A stretch of DNA of 35,329 nucleotides, taken from Pseudomonadota bacterium (GTDB taxonomy: Bacteria; Pseudomonadota; Gammaproteobacteria; Steroidobacterales; Steroidobacteraceae). The stretch lies in assembly GCA_021787615.1 (NCBI GenBank), contig JAJYLP010000032.1, positions 1-35,329 of the forward strand. The letters are read 5' to 3'. The notes beneath the pieces were generated by a model. It ran no database searches. It worked only from the letters and a program-made list of their open reading frames with translations, and had not been told where the DNA came from. The position numbers and the translations under genes are program-made. Positions 8,096 through 16,639 of the stretch are shown piece by piece. How positions within the stretch are numbered: position 1 is the first letter of the stretch; every line of letters starts with the position of its first letter.

Positions 8096-8120
8096 GGCGG
8101 ACTCCCGGTATGCTTTAGGC

Positions 8121-8126
8121 TATGAT
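8121..8126 (+). promoter_or_regulatory. Candidate -10 box for the MarR-type regulator gene
   Basis: TATGAT matches the -10 consensus at 5 of 6 positions; transcription would start near 8133, directly in front of the palindrome at 8136-8151. No convincing -35 box lies 17 bases upstream, so this is a weak call. Confidence 0.25.
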
Positions 8127-8135
8127 GACACAAAT

Positions 8136-8151
8136 GGTTGCGCTCGCAACC
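8136..8151. promoter_or_regulatory. Palindromic operator candidate in the hmgA/regulator gap
   Basis: GGTTGCGCTCGCAACC is a perfect inverted repeat with 7-base arms and a 2-base centre. It lies 41 bases from the hmgA start and 18 bases before the regulator GTG, in the size range bound by a MarR dimer. On the minus strand it overlaps a possible -35 box for hmgA (TTGCGA, 16 bases, CATCAT). Binding by the adjacent regulator would repress both genes; this is inferred from position. Confidence 0.5.
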
Positions 8152-8168
8152 TTATCGGAGATGCGCCG

Positions 8169-8630
8169 GTGACCGCCCGCCCGACGCTCGAGCGGACGCT
8201 CGAGCTTGCCGCCTTCGTGCCGTTCCGCCTGAACCGCCTGGCGGCCGGCACCAGCCAGTACCTGGCCATCGTCTATCAGGAGCGTTTCGGGCTGGACATT
8301 CCGCAATGGCGCGTCATGGCCACGGTCGGCTCGAAGCAGGACTGCACGGCCCAGTACATCGCCGCCAGCACCCGCATGCACAAGACCCGCGTCAGCCGGG
8401 CCATCGCCGAGCTCGAGGTCCGCCAGCTCATCGAGCGTGTCTCGAGCGCACAGGACCGCCGGGAACGGCAGGTTCGCCTGAGCAAGTCCGGCCGGCGCAT
8501 GTACACCGAGCTGCTGCCGCTCGCGCTTGCGCGCGAGTCGAGCCTGCTCGAGTGCCTCTCGCCGGAGCAGCTGGCCGGCTTTCTCACGGGCCTCGAGACG
8601 CTCGAGCGCTTTCTGCAGCTGGAGGACTGA
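8169..8630 (+). CDS. MarR-family transcriptional regulator, probable regulator of hmgA-fahA
   Basis: The 153-residue product is a MarR-type winged-helix dimer. The DNA-binding part is clear: DIPQWRVMATVGSKQDCTA, then STRMHKTRVSRAIAELEVR (recognition helix, about 65-85), and the wing ISSAQDRR-like segment RVSSAQDRRERQVRLSKSG. The C-terminal helices (RMYTELLPLALARESSLLECL...) form the dimer interface. I chose the GTG at 8169, with GGAG at 8157-8160; an in-frame ATG at 7980 would read 116 bases into hmgA and give an atypical N-terminus. Divergent from hmgA, it likely senses homogentisate or a related aromatic acid and autoregulates through the palindrome at 8136-8151. MarR-type regulators of hmg genes are known in some gammaproteobacteria; others use IclR-type HmgR. 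Confidence 0.85.
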   Translation: MTARPTLERTLELAAFVPFRLNRLAAGTSQYLAIVYQERFGLDIPQWRVMATVGSKQDCTAQYIAASTRMHKTRVSRAIAELEVRQLIERVSSAQDRRERQVRLSKSGRRMYTELLPLALARESSLLECLSPEQLAGFLTGLETLERFLQLED

Positions 8631-8635
8631 CCCGA

Positions 8636-9127
8636 ATGCCGCGCCTCTCACCCACCGCCCTCCTGCTCGCCCTGCTGCTCGCGCCCGTTGCGCCCACGCT
8701 TGCGGGCAACGCCACTGCCGACGTGCAGATTGCCAGCTCCGCGATGCTGGTGGTCGATGCAAGCGTCCACGAGCGCGACATCGTGCTGTACATTGCGCGC
8801 ACCGCCAACCACGCGCCGATCGAGGGCGCCGGCAACGTCACCGCCGAGATCGGCGGCCACCCGGTGCCCATCGCCGCCCACGGCGCCACCTATGTGCTGT
8901 CCACGCGCGGCCTGAAGGGCGGCCCGCACGCGCTGCAGGTGATCGTCGCGCACGACGGGATTCACGAGCTCCTGAGCGGCACCGTCACGCTGCCGAAGCC
9001 GCCGGACCGGCTGGCCGCGCTCGAGAAGCACGGCTACGCAGCGTGGTGGGTGCTCAACATCGTGGTGCTGCTGCTCGCAGCGCGTCTGATCATGCGCCGC
9101 AAGAAGCCGACGCCGAAGGCCTCCTAG
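8636..9127 (+). CDS. Exported protein with C-terminal membrane anchor, unknown function (163 aa)
   Basis: I do not recognise the family. A signal peptide is evident (residues 1-23: LLLALLLAPVAPTLA, cleavage after TLAG or so), followed by about 110 residues of beta-rich sequence (VQIASSAMLVVDASVHERD, VTAEIGGHPVPIAAHGATYV, HALQVIVAHDGIHELLSGTV) that could be one immunoglobulin-like or FixH/CopC-like sandwich. Near the C-terminus a transmembrane helix (WWVLNIVVLLLAARLIM, about 137-153) is followed by RRKKPTPK, a stop-transfer tail. The predicted topology is a periplasmic domain with a short cytoplasmic tail. The ATG at 8636 has GGAGG 10 bases upstream, within the end of the regulator gene. It begins 5 bases after the regulator stop and is probably cotranscribed with it; it runs convergent to nuoN. 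Confidence 0.7.
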   Translation: MPRLSPTALLLALLLAPVAPTLAGNATADVQIASSAMLVVDASVHERDIVLYIARTANHAPIEGAGNVTAEIGGHPVPIAAHGATYVLSTRGLKGGPHALQVIVAHDGIHELLSGTVTLPKPPDRLAALEKHGYAAWWVLNIVVLLLAARLIMRRKKPTPKAS

Positions 9128-9154
9128 CGTCCCGAGCGGCGACCGCGCGCGCCG

Positions 9155-10600
9155 TCAGTGGATGACGCGAGAGCACAGATCGAGCAGCGGCGCGGGCAGG
9201 ACACCCAGCACGAGAACCGCCGCTGCATTGAGGCCCAGCGCGAAACGCACGCCGAAGGAGCGCGCGGTCTCGGGAGCAGACTCGCTCGCCTCATCGAAGT
9301 ACATCAGCTTGATGACCCGCAGGTAGTAGAACGCTCCGACCACCGACATCGTCACCGCGATGATCACCAGCCAGGGGTGACTCGTCTCCCACAGCGCCTG
9401 GATGATCCTCAGCTTGGCCCAGAACCCGACGAACGGCGGCACGCCGGCCGTGGAGAACATCAGCATGGCCATCGCGAGCGCGAGCAGCGGATCGCGCCGG
9501 TACAGGCCCTTGTAGTCCTCGAGCCGCTCGGCCTCGAAGCCCTTGCGGCTGGCGAGCACCACCACGCCGAAGGTGCCGAGCGTCATCAGCACGTACACCA
9601 GGGTGTAATAAAGCGCCGCGGAGTAGCCGCTCGCCGTCCCGGCGATGAAACCGAGCAGGATGAAGCCGACGTGGGAGATGGTCGAATAGGCCAGCATGCG
9701 CTTGATGTTGCTCTGCACGATGGCGACGAGGTTTCCGACCACCAGCGTCAGCACCGCGATCGGTGTCAGCATGCGCGTCCAGTCCACGGTCGCACCGCCA
9801 AGTCCGTGCGTGAGCAGCCGCAGCGCCAGGGCGAAATAGGCGATCTTGGGCGCCGTGCCGATGAACAGCGTCACGCAGGTCGGCGCGCCTTCATACGCGT
9901 CCGGCAGCCACATGTGGAACGGGACGGCGCCGAATTTGAAGGAGACCGCCACGACGATGAACGTCAGCCCGAGGATCACGCCGAGATTGTTCGGCGCGTT
10001 GAGCGCCACGGCGATGCCGTCGAGATTGAGCGTGCCGGTCAGGCCGTAGATGATGGACATGCCGTAGAGGAGCATTCCCGAGGCGATCGCGCCGAGCACG
10101 AAGTACTTCATGGCCGCCTCGGCCGCAACGCCCGACTCGCGGTCGAACGCCACCATCGCGTACACCGAGAGGGCGAGCAGCTCCACGCCGAGGTATACCG
10201 TCAGCAGGCTGTTGGCCGAGATCAGCACGAAAATGCCGAGCAGCGCCGAGAGCGCAAGCACGTAATACTCGCCCTTGAGGATGTCACGGCCCTGCAGATA
10301 ACTGCGCGAGTACAGCAGCGCGACTGCCACCGAGAGGAAGCTGGCGAGCTTCAGCACGAAGGCGAGCGGGTCGGCGACATACGAGCCGTCGAACAGCACC
10401 ACCCGGTGCGTCACGTCGGCGAAGACGACGGTAAGCGCCGCGCCGATCACGAGCACCAGCAGCGTCAGTGTGCCGGTCGCGCCGGGCCGGCGCGCGCCGA
10501 CGAACGCCTCGAACAGCAGCACGAGGCAGATCGCCGCGGTGAGATAGATCTCCGGGATCGCGGCGGCAATGGAATGCAGGTTCATCATGGACTCGGGCAT
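9155..10600 (-). CDS. nuoN: NADH-quinone oxidoreductase subunit N
   Basis: NuoN is one of three Mrp-antiporter-like membrane subunits of complex I that pump protons. The product (481 residues from the chosen start) has about 14 hydrophobic helices and motifs of the family: ELLALSVYAMVAF with the conserved Glu, FKFGAVPFHMWLPDAYEGAPT with the pumping-site Lys, IKRMLAYSTISHVGFILLGF, and STAGVPPFVGFWAKL. It is the last gene of the operon, 5 bases after nuoM. The start is uncertain: ATG at 10600 (AGAGG only 2 bases upstream), or ATGs at 10588 and 10585. No intrinsic terminator is seen between it and the convergent gene ending at 9127. Confidence 0.95.
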   Translation of the reverse strand: MPESMMNLHSIAAAIPEIYLTAAICLVLLFEAFVGARRPGATGTLTLLVLVIGAALTVVFADVTHRVVLFDGSYVADPLAFVLKLASFLSVAVALLYSRSYLQGRDILKGEYYVLALSALLGIFVLISANSLLTVYLGVELLALSVYAMVAFDRESGVAAEAAMKYFVLGAIASGMLLYGMSIIYGLTGTLNLDGIAVALNAPNNLGVILGLTFIVVAVSFKFGAVPFHMWLPDAYEGAPTCVTLFIGTAPKIAYFALALRLLTHGLGGATVDWTRMLTPIAVLTLVVGNLVAIVQSNIKRMLAYSTISHVGFILLGFIAGTASGYSAALYYTLVYVLMTLGTFGVVVLASRKGFEAERLEDYKGLYRRDPLLALAMAMLMFSTAGVPPFVGFWAKLRIIQALWETSHPWLVIIAVTMSVVGAFYYLRVIKLMYFDEASESAPETARSFGVRFALGLNAAAVLVLGVLPAPLLDLCSRVIH

Positions 10601-10605
10601 CGCCT

Positions 10606-12120
10606 CTACACCGGAATCTTGGTGGCAGCGGCCTGGGTGACCAGGTGCTGGATCGAGGGCTCCATGATCTTCAGCAGCGGCTCCGGCCACACGCCGAGCA
10701 GCAGCACCGCGAGCGCAAGCGCGCCCAAGATCAGGAATTCCCGGCCGTTGATATCGTTCAGCTTCGCCACGTGATCATTGGCCACCGGGCCGAACACCAC
10801 GCGCTTGACCAGCCACAGCGTGTAACTGGCCCCGAGGATCAGGGTCAGGGCCGCGAGCGCCGCATACCAGAAGCTCGCCTTGAAGCTCGCGAGAATCACG
10901 AGGAACTCCCCGACGAACCCGGAGGTGCCAGGCAGTCCGGTGTTGGCGAGCGCGAACAGGACCATGAACCCGGCGAACACCGGCATGGTGTTGATCACGC
11001 CGCCGTAATCGGCGATCTGCCGGGTGTGCATGCGGTCATAGAGCACCCCGACGCACAGGAACAGCGCCCCGGAGATCAGTCCGTGGGAAATCATCTGCAC
11101 CATCGCCCCGTCCATGCCCATCCCGGCGCCCTGCGTGCTCGCGGTGGCCTTGACGATGGCGTACACCAGGAACGCCCCCAGAGTGACGAAACCCATGTGC
11201 GCGATGGAGGAATAGGCGATCAGCTTCTTCATGTCCTGCTGCACGATCGCGACGAAGCCGATGTAGATCACCGCGATCAACGAGAGCGTGATCACCAGCA
11301 GATCGAGCTCGCGGCAGGCATCCGGGACGATCGGCAGACTGAAGCGCAGAAAGCCGTAGCCGCCCATCTTCAGCATGATGGCCGCCAGGATCACCGAGCC
11401 GCCGGTCGGCGCCTCGACGTGCGCATCCGGCAGCCACGTGTGCACCGGCCACATCGGCACCTTCACCGCGAAGGCGAGCAGAAACGCGGCGAAGATCCAG
11501 CGCTGCTCGGTGAGGGTCAGCGGCAGCGCCTGGAAGGCTGAGATGGAGTAGCTGCCGGCCTTTACGTACATGTAGATCAGCGCCGCCAGCATGAATACGG
11601 AGCCGAGAAAGGTGTACAGGAAGAACTTGATGGTGGCGTACACGCGCCGCGGTCCGCCCCAGATGCCGATGATGAGAAACATCGGGATCAGCATCGCTTC
11701 CCAGAAGAAGTAGAAAAGCAGCGCATCGGTGGCCGAGAACACCCCGATCATCAGCCCTTCCATGATGAGGAACGCCGCGTAGTACTGCGCCGGGCGCTTG
11801 CTGATCACCTGCCAGCCGGCGATCAGCACCGGAACGGTCATCAGCGCGGTCAGGACCACGAGCGGCATCGAGATGCCATCGACGCCGAGCGCATAGTACG
11901 CATGGAAGCGCGGAATCCACGCTGCCTTCTGCACGAACTGGTACGCCGCAGTGTGCGTATTGAAGTCGCGCCACAGCGGCACGCACAGTGCCAGCGCCAC
12001 GAACGAGGCGGCGAGCGACAGCCAGCGCCCGGCGGCGATGTTGCGCTCTCCGAGCAGCAGCACCACGACGCCGGCGGCAATGGGCAGCCAGATCAGCAGG
12101 GACAGCAGGTGGTCATGCAT
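10606..12120 (-). CDS. nuoM: NADH-quinone oxidoreductase subunit M
   Basis: A 504-residue, roughly 14-helix antiporter-like subunit of the complex I membrane arm. Recognisable parts are FFWEAMLIPMFLIIGIWGG with the conserved Glu, AFAVKVPMWPVHTWLPDAH with the channel Lys, MKKLIAYSSIAHMGFVTLG, and GLPGTSGFVGEFLVI. Length matches the family. The ATG at 12120 is preceded by GGAG about 11 bases upstream. It lies 33 bases after nuoL and 5 bases before nuoN in the operon. Confidence 0.96.
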   Translation of the reverse strand: MHDHLLSLLIWLPIAAGVVVLLLGERNIAAGRWLSLAASFVALALCVPLWRDFNTHTAAYQFVQKAAWIPRFHAYYALGVDGISMPLVVLTALMTVPVLIAGWQVISKRPAQYYAAFLIMEGLMIGVFSATDALLFYFFWEAMLIPMFLIIGIWGGPRRVYATIKFFLYTFLGSVFMLAALIYMYVKAGSYSISAFQALPLTLTEQRWIFAAFLLAFAVKVPMWPVHTWLPDAHVEAPTGGSVILAAIMLKMGGYGFLRFSLPIVPDACRELDLLVITLSLIAVIYIGFVAIVQQDMKKLIAYSSIAHMGFVTLGAFLVYAIVKATASTQGAGMGMDGAMVQMISHGLISGALFLCVGVLYDRMHTRQIADYGGVINTMPVFAGFMVLFALANTGLPGTSGFVGEFLVILASFKASFWYAALAALTLILGASYTLWLVKRVVFGPVANDHVAKLNDINGREFLILGALALAVLLLGVWPEPLLKIMEPSIQHLVTQAAATKIPV

Positions 12121-12153
12121 TCTTGTGCTTGCTCCGAAATGCTCTGCCTGGCC

Positions 12154-14142
12154 TTAGGCGTGGACCAGGAACCAGCCGAGCAGCGCTGCCAGGCCGATGA
12201 CGATCCAAAAGGCATAGGAGTACAGATATCCGCTCTGCACCCGCCGCACCACACCGCCGAACCAGCCGACCGAGGCGGCGGTGCCGTTGACCAGTGCCCC
12301 GTCGATCACCCCCTGGTCGCCCGCCTTCCACAGACCGGTGCCGATACCCCGGCCGAGCCGCGCGATGACCTGCTCGTTGAACCAGTCGAAGTAGAACTTC
12401 TGATCGAGAATGCGCTTCAGCCACGCGAACTTCACGGCGGCCGCATCGGCCAGAGCGGGCCGCTTGAGGAAAAACAGCCACGCGGTGCCGAAGCCGGCCA
12501 GCGCAAACAGGAACGGCCAGCCGGCGAAGCCCTGCAGCGCGAGCCGCAACGGCCCGTGGTAATCGGCCGCCAGGTGCGCGAGCACATCGTTCTGCGGGCG
12601 CACCATGATGGCGCTGCCGAAGTAGTTGCCGTAGAGCACCTTGCCCACGGTGAGATAGCCGATGATCAGCGAGGGGATCGCGAGCGCAATCAGCGGCAGC
12701 GTCACCACCAGCGGGCTCTCGTGCGGCACGTGAACCGCGTGCTCCTCGTGCCCTGCGTGGCTGCGGTCGGCCGCGGCGTGCCGGAAGCGCTCCTCGCCGT
12801 GGAAGGTCATGAACAACAGCCGGAACGTGTAGAGCGAGGTGATGAATGAGCCGAACAGCACGCACCAGTACGCGTAGGTCGAGCCCCAGCGGTGGCTGAG
12901 GCCGACCGCCTCGATGATGGCGTCCTTGGAGTAAAACCCGGAGAAGAACGGCGTCGCCACGAGCGCGAGCCCACCGATCCAGCAGGTGAGCGCCGTGATG
13001 GGCATGTACTTTCCGAGTCCGCCCATCTTGCGCATGTCCTGCTCGTGGTGCATGCCGATGATCACGGAGCCTGCCGCAAGGAACAGCAGCGCCTTAAAGA
13101 ACGCGTGCGTCATGAGATGGAAGATCGCGGCGCTGTAGGCGGAGGCGCCGAGCGCTGCGGTCATGTAGCCGAGCTGCGAGAGCGTCGAGTAGGCGATCAC
13201 GCGCTTGATGTCGTTGTTGACGACACCGAGGATGCCCATGAAGAACGCGGTCGTCGCCCCGATCACGAGCACGAACGACAGTGCGGCATTCGAATACTCG
13301 AACAGCGGCGACATGCGCGCCACCATGAAGATGCCGGCGGTGACCATGGTCGCCGCGTGGATCAGCGCGGAGATCGGCGTCGGGCCCTCCATCGAGTCCG
13401 GCAGCCACACGTGCAGCGGCACCTGGGCGCTCTTGCCCATGGCGCCGATGAACAGGCACACGCAGGCGAGGGTCAGCGCGTTGACCCCGCCGAACACCGG
13501 CAGCGTCTGCTGCGCAATGTGCGGCGCGGCGGCGAACGCCGTGGTGTAGGACAGGGAGTGCGTGTACGAGAACAGCGCCGCGATGCCGAGGATGAAGCCG
13601 AAATCGCCCACACGGTTGACGATGAAGGCCTTGAGGTTGGCGAAGATCGCGCTCGGGCGGGTGTACCAGAAGCCGATCAGCAGGTAGGACACCATGCCAA
13701 CGGCCTCCCAGCCGAAGAACAGCTGCATGAAATTGTTCGCCATGACGAGCATGAGCATCGCGAAGGTGAACAGCGAGATGTAGCTGAAGAAGCGCGTGTA
13801 GCCGGGATCGTCGCTCATGTAGCCGATGGTGTACACGTGCACGCACAGCGACACGAACGTCACCACCGACATCATCAGCACGCTCAGCCGGTCGATGAGG
13901 AAGCCGACCTGGATGTGCACCCCGTCGCTCACCAGCCAGGTGTAGACCGGTCCATTGAAGGTCCCGACACCGTCCCAGTACATCTGCTTCAGCACGTACA
14001 GCGACAGGCCGCAGGCGATCGCGACGCCCGCGATGGTGAGGGTATGCGTCGCGGCGCGGCCGATGCGGTGGCCGGCCAGGCCCGCGATCACGGCGGCAAT
14101 GAGCGGCGCTAGGGGTATGGCGATCAGCAGATGCGGATTCAT
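12154..14142 (-). CDS. nuoL: NADH-quinone oxidoreductase subunit L
   Basis: The 662-residue product is the distal proton-pumping subunit of complex I, with about 16 helices and the long C-terminal lateral helix that runs along NuoM and NuoN. Motifs: FFGWEAVGMVSYLLIGFWY with the conserved Glu, GKSAQVPLHVWLPDSMEGP with the pumping Lys, IKRVIAYSTLSQLGYMTAAL, and an HH-rich loop GMHHEQDMRKMGGL typical of NuoL. A His-rich loop around 463-476 (SHAGHEEHAVHVPHE) is somewhat unusual. The start lies 6 bases after the nuoK stop. Confidence 0.96.
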   Translation of the reverse strand: MNPHLLIAIPLAPLIAAVIAGLAGHRIGRAATHTLTIAGVAIACGLSLYVLKQMYWDGVGTFNGPVYTWLVSDGVHIQVGFLIDRLSVLMMSVVTFVSLCVHVYTIGYMSDDPGYTRFFSYISLFTFAMLMLVMANNFMQLFFGWEAVGMVSYLLIGFWYTRPSAIFANLKAFIVNRVGDFGFILGIAALFSYTHSLSYTTAFAAAPHIAQQTLPVFGGVNALTLACVCLFIGAMGKSAQVPLHVWLPDSMEGPTPISALIHAATMVTAGIFMVARMSPLFEYSNAALSFVLVIGATTAFFMGILGVVNNDIKRVIAYSTLSQLGYMTAALGASAYSAAIFHLMTHAFFKALLFLAAGSVIIGMHHEQDMRKMGGLGKYMPITALTCWIGGLALVATPFFSGFYSKDAIIEAVGLSHRWGSTYAYWCVLFGSFITSLYTFRLLFMTFHGEERFRHAAADRSHAGHEEHAVHVPHESPLVVTLPLIALAIPSLIIGYLTVGKVLYGNYFGSAIMVRPQNDVLAHLAADYHGPLRLALQGFAGWPFLFALAGFGTAWLFFLKRPALADAAAVKFAWLKRILDQKFYFDWFNEQVIARLGRGIGTGLWKAGDQGVIDGALVNGTAASVGWFGGVVRRVQSGYLYSYAFWIVIGLAALLGWFLVHA

Positions 14143-14148
14143 GCGGCC

Positions 14149-14454
14149 TCAGCCCTTGAGAGTGTTCAGATCTTCGACATTGATGCTGCGCCGCTCACGG
14201 AACAGCACCACGAGGATCGCCAGTCCGATGGCCGACTCGGCCGCAGCCACGGTGAGCACGAAGAACACGAACACCTGGCCGGTGAGGTCGCCGAGCATGC
14301 GCGAGAAAGCGATGAAGTTGAAGTTCGCCGCGAGCAGCAGCAACTCCACGCACATCAGCAGCAGAATGACGTTCTTGCGGTTGAGGAATATGCCCGCGAC
14401 CGCGAGCGCGAAGAGGATCCCCGAGAGGGTCAGGAGGTCAGCGAGCGTGATCAT
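14149..14454 (-). CDS. nuoK: NADH-quinone oxidoreductase subunit K
   Basis: The 101-residue, three-helix subunit of the complex I membrane arm carries the conserved glutamates of the proton path in helices 2 and 3 ([19 protein letters not shown] and [19 protein letters not shown]). The ATG overlaps the nuoJ stop in an ATGA junction (14454-14451), so translation is coupled to nuoJ. Full-length for the family. Confidence 0.97.
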   Translation of the reverse strand: MITLADLLTLSGILFALAVAGIFLNRKNVILLLMCVELLLLAANFNFIAFSRMLGDLTGQVFVFFVLTVAAAESAIGLAILVVLFRERRSINVEDLNTLKG

Positions 14455-15056
14455 GAGCGCTTCTCCGCGGAGACCTTCACCACGCGCAGCCGATCCTTGG
14501 CGCGCACCGCGACCTGGCGCGACACGTCCTGCGCCTTCATCCCCGGGCGGTGGCGCAGCGTGAGCGCGATGGCCGCCACGATCGCCACCACCAGCAGCAC
14601 CCCGGCGAGCTCGAACGGATACGCATAACGCGTATAGAGGACCCGGCCGAGCTCCAGGGTGTTGCTGTAGTTGGCCGGCTCGCTGACGAAGCCGCGGCCG
14701 ACGTCGACCCCGCCGAGCCCGTGCCCCCAGATCACCCCGACGATCTCGACGATCACCGCCGCAGCGGTGATCCAGCCGAGCCAGGCGAAGCGGGTGAATC
14801 CCTGCCTGATCTCGGCCAGGTTGATGTCGAGCATCATCACCACGAACAGAAACAGAACCATCACCGCGCCGACGTACACCAGCACCAGCACGATGGCGAG
14901 GAACTCCGCCTCGACCAGCAGCCAGATGGCCGCTGAGTTGATGAAGGAGAACACCAGGAACAGCACCGAGTAGACCGGGTTGCGCGCGGTGATCACCCCG
15001 AGGGCGCCGGCCACGAGCAGTGTGGCGAAGAGGTAGAAAAGAATTTGAACTAGCAC
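14451..15056 (-). CDS. nuoJ: NADH-quinone oxidoreductase subunit J
   Basis: NuoJ is a five-helix membrane subunit of complex I. The 201-residue product starts [21 protein letters not shown] and contains [31 protein letters not shown], the hallmark pi-bulge helix region of NuoJ. I chose the GTG at 15056 because the homologous proteins begin at this point; an ATG at 15083 (nine residues longer) overlaps the nuoI end by 17 bases and is the alternative. GAGG lies just before the GTG. It ends in the ATGA overlap with nuoK. Confidence 0.93.
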   Translation of the reverse strand: MLVQILFYLFATLLVAGALGVITARNPVYSVLFLVFSFINSAAIWLLVEAEFLAIVLVLVYVGAVMVLFLFVVMMLDINLAEIRQGFTRFAWLGWITAAAVIVEIVGVIWGHGLGGVDVGRGFVSEPANYSNTLELGRVLYTRYAYPFELAGVLLVVAIVAAIALTLRHRPGMKAQDVSRQVAVRAKDRLRVVKVSAEKRS

Positions 15057-15066
15057 GGCCTCGGTC

Positions 15067-15546
15067 TCACCGGTAGGGTGCATCGGCCGCCTTGTCGGCG
15101 GCGATCAGGGTCTCGTAACGCTCACCCACGGCGAGCAGCTTGTCCTTGCTCATGATGTTCTCGCCACGGTTCTCCATGTGGTACTCGTGAATGCGCGTCA
15201 GCACGATGGCATCGACCGGACAGGCCTCCTCGCAGAAGCCGCAGTAGATGCACTTGAACAGATCGATGTCGTAGCGGCTCGTGCGCCGGGTGCCATCATC
15301 GGACACGTCCGAGTCGATCGTGATGCACGTCGCCGGGCAGACCGTCTCGCACAGCTTGCAGGCGATGCAGCGCTCCTCGCCGTTCGCGTAGCGGCGCAGC
15401 GCGTGCAGGCCGCGAAAGCGCGGTGACTGCGGAGCCTTCTCCTCGGGATAGTTCAGCGTGTACTTGCTGGTGAAGAAGGTGCGAACCGTGACCGACATCC
15501 CCTTCAGGAGGTCCGGCAGCAGGAAAGTCTTCAGCGGATTGGCCAT
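15067..15546 (-). CDS. nuoI: NADH-quinone oxidoreductase subunit I
   Basis: This 159-residue iron-sulphur subunit links the peripheral chain to cluster N2. It carries two ferredoxin-type 4Fe-4S motifs, [15 protein letters not shown] and [16 protein letters not shown], for clusters N6a and N6b. The N-terminus ([25 protein letters not shown]...) contains the amphipathic membrane-contact helix. The ATG at 15546 has GGAGG 3 bases upstream (GGAGGAGG further up). It is 11 bases after nuoH and 10 bases before the nuoJ GTG. Confidence 0.97.
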   Translation of the reverse strand: MANPLKTFLLPDLLKGMSVTVRTFFTSKYTLNYPEEKAPQSPRFRGLHALRRYANGEERCIACKLCETVCPATCITIDSDVSDDGTRRTSRYDIDLFKCIYCGFCEEACPVDAIVLTRIHEYHMENRGENIMSKDKLLAVGERYETLIAADKAADAPYR

Positions 15547-15557
15547 TGCCTCCTCCG

Positions 15558-16637
15558 TCAGTGGAACCAGGGCCTGGCCCACGGTCCGATGTGGATTGCC
15601 GCCATCACCATCTCCACGCCAATCCACACCAGCGTCACGGGAATCAGCGCCTTCCAGCCGAGCCGCATGATCTGATCGTAACGGTAGCGCGGGAACGTCG
15701 CGCGGAACCAGAGGAACAGGAACAGCGCGCAGAACACCTTCAGGCCCAGCCAGAAGAAGCTCGGGTCTGCGAGGAAGGTGTGACCGATCAGCGGGTAGCC
15801 TGCGACCGGGGAGAGCCAGCCGCCGAAGAAAAACACCGCGGTCAGCGCCGAGATGAGGATCATGTTGGCGTATTCGGCGAGGAAGAACAGCGCGAAGGCG
15901 ATGCCCGAGTACTCCACGTGGAAGCCCGCGACGATCTCCGACTCCCCCTCGGCGACATCGAACGGCGCACGGTTGGTCTCGGCGACGCCGGCGATGAAGT
16001 ACACCACAAACATCGGGAACAGCCAGAACCAGTTCCAGGCGAGGAACCCGCCCTGCTGGTGCTGCACGATCTGCCCGAGGTTCATGCTGCCGGCGGCCAT
16101 CAGCACCCCGACGAGCGCGAAGCCCATCGCGATCTCGTAGGCCAGCATCTGCGCCGCCGAGCGCATGGCCCCGAGCATCGCGTACTTGGAGTTGGCCGAC
16201 CAGCCCGCGAGGATGATGCCGTAGACGCCCATCGAGGACAGTGCCAGCAGGTACAGCAGCCCCGCGTTGGCCTTGGACACCACGAGCTCGGGCGACAGCG
16301 GAATCACCGCCCAGGCGGCGAGCGCCGGCACGAGCGCGAGCGCAGGCGCGATGCGGAAGAGGAACTTGCTCGAGCCGCTCGGCACCACCACTTCCTTGGT
16401 GAGCAGCTTGAACACGTCCGCGAACGGCTGTCCGAGCCCGGGCAGCAGTCCGAAGATGCGCACACGGTTCGGACCGCGGCGCAGCTGCATCCAGCCGATG
16501 ACCTTGCGCTCCCAGAGCGTGAGGAAGGCCACGCACAGGATGACCCCGATGGTGATGATCAGGATCCACACGAGGGTGCGGACGATCTCCGGGATCGTGG
16601 CCCAGAGCGCGAGCAGGTGATGGATTGTCGTATGCAT
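15558..16637 (-). CDS. nuoH: NADH-quinone oxidoreductase subunit H
   Basis: NuoH forms the quinone chamber and first proton half-channel at the junction of the two arms of complex I. The 359-residue product has about eight helices. Family motifs are [19 protein letters not shown] (cytoplasmic loop 1), [36 protein letters not shown] (the conserved acidic funnel loop), and [19 protein letters not shown]. The ATG at 16637 is only 2 bases after the nuoG stop and lacks a strong ribosome site, so translation is probably coupled to nuoG. Confidence 0.97.
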   Translation of the reverse strand: MHTTIHHLLALWATIPEIVRTLVWILIITIGVILCVAFLTLWERKVIGWMQLRRGPNRVRIFGLLPGLGQPFADVFKLLTKEVVVPSGSSKFLFRIAPALALVPALAAWAVIPLSPELVVSKANAGLLYLLALSSMGVYGIILAGWSANSKYAMLGAMRSAAQMLAYEIAMGFALVGVLMAAGSMNLGQIVQHQQGGFLAWNWFWLFPMFVVYFIAGVAETNRAPFDVAEGESEIVAGFHVEYSGIAFALFFLAEYANMILISALTAVFFFGGWLSPVAGYPLIGHTFLADPSFFWLGLKVFCALFLFLWFRATFPRYRYDQIMRLGWKALIPVTLVWIGVEMVMAAIHIGPWARPWFH

Positions 16638-16639
16638 CG

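Noticed and set aside
9128-9154. Intrinsic terminator between nuoN and the convergent exported-protein gene
   Set aside because: Only GC-rich imperfect pairing is seen and no T run on either strand.
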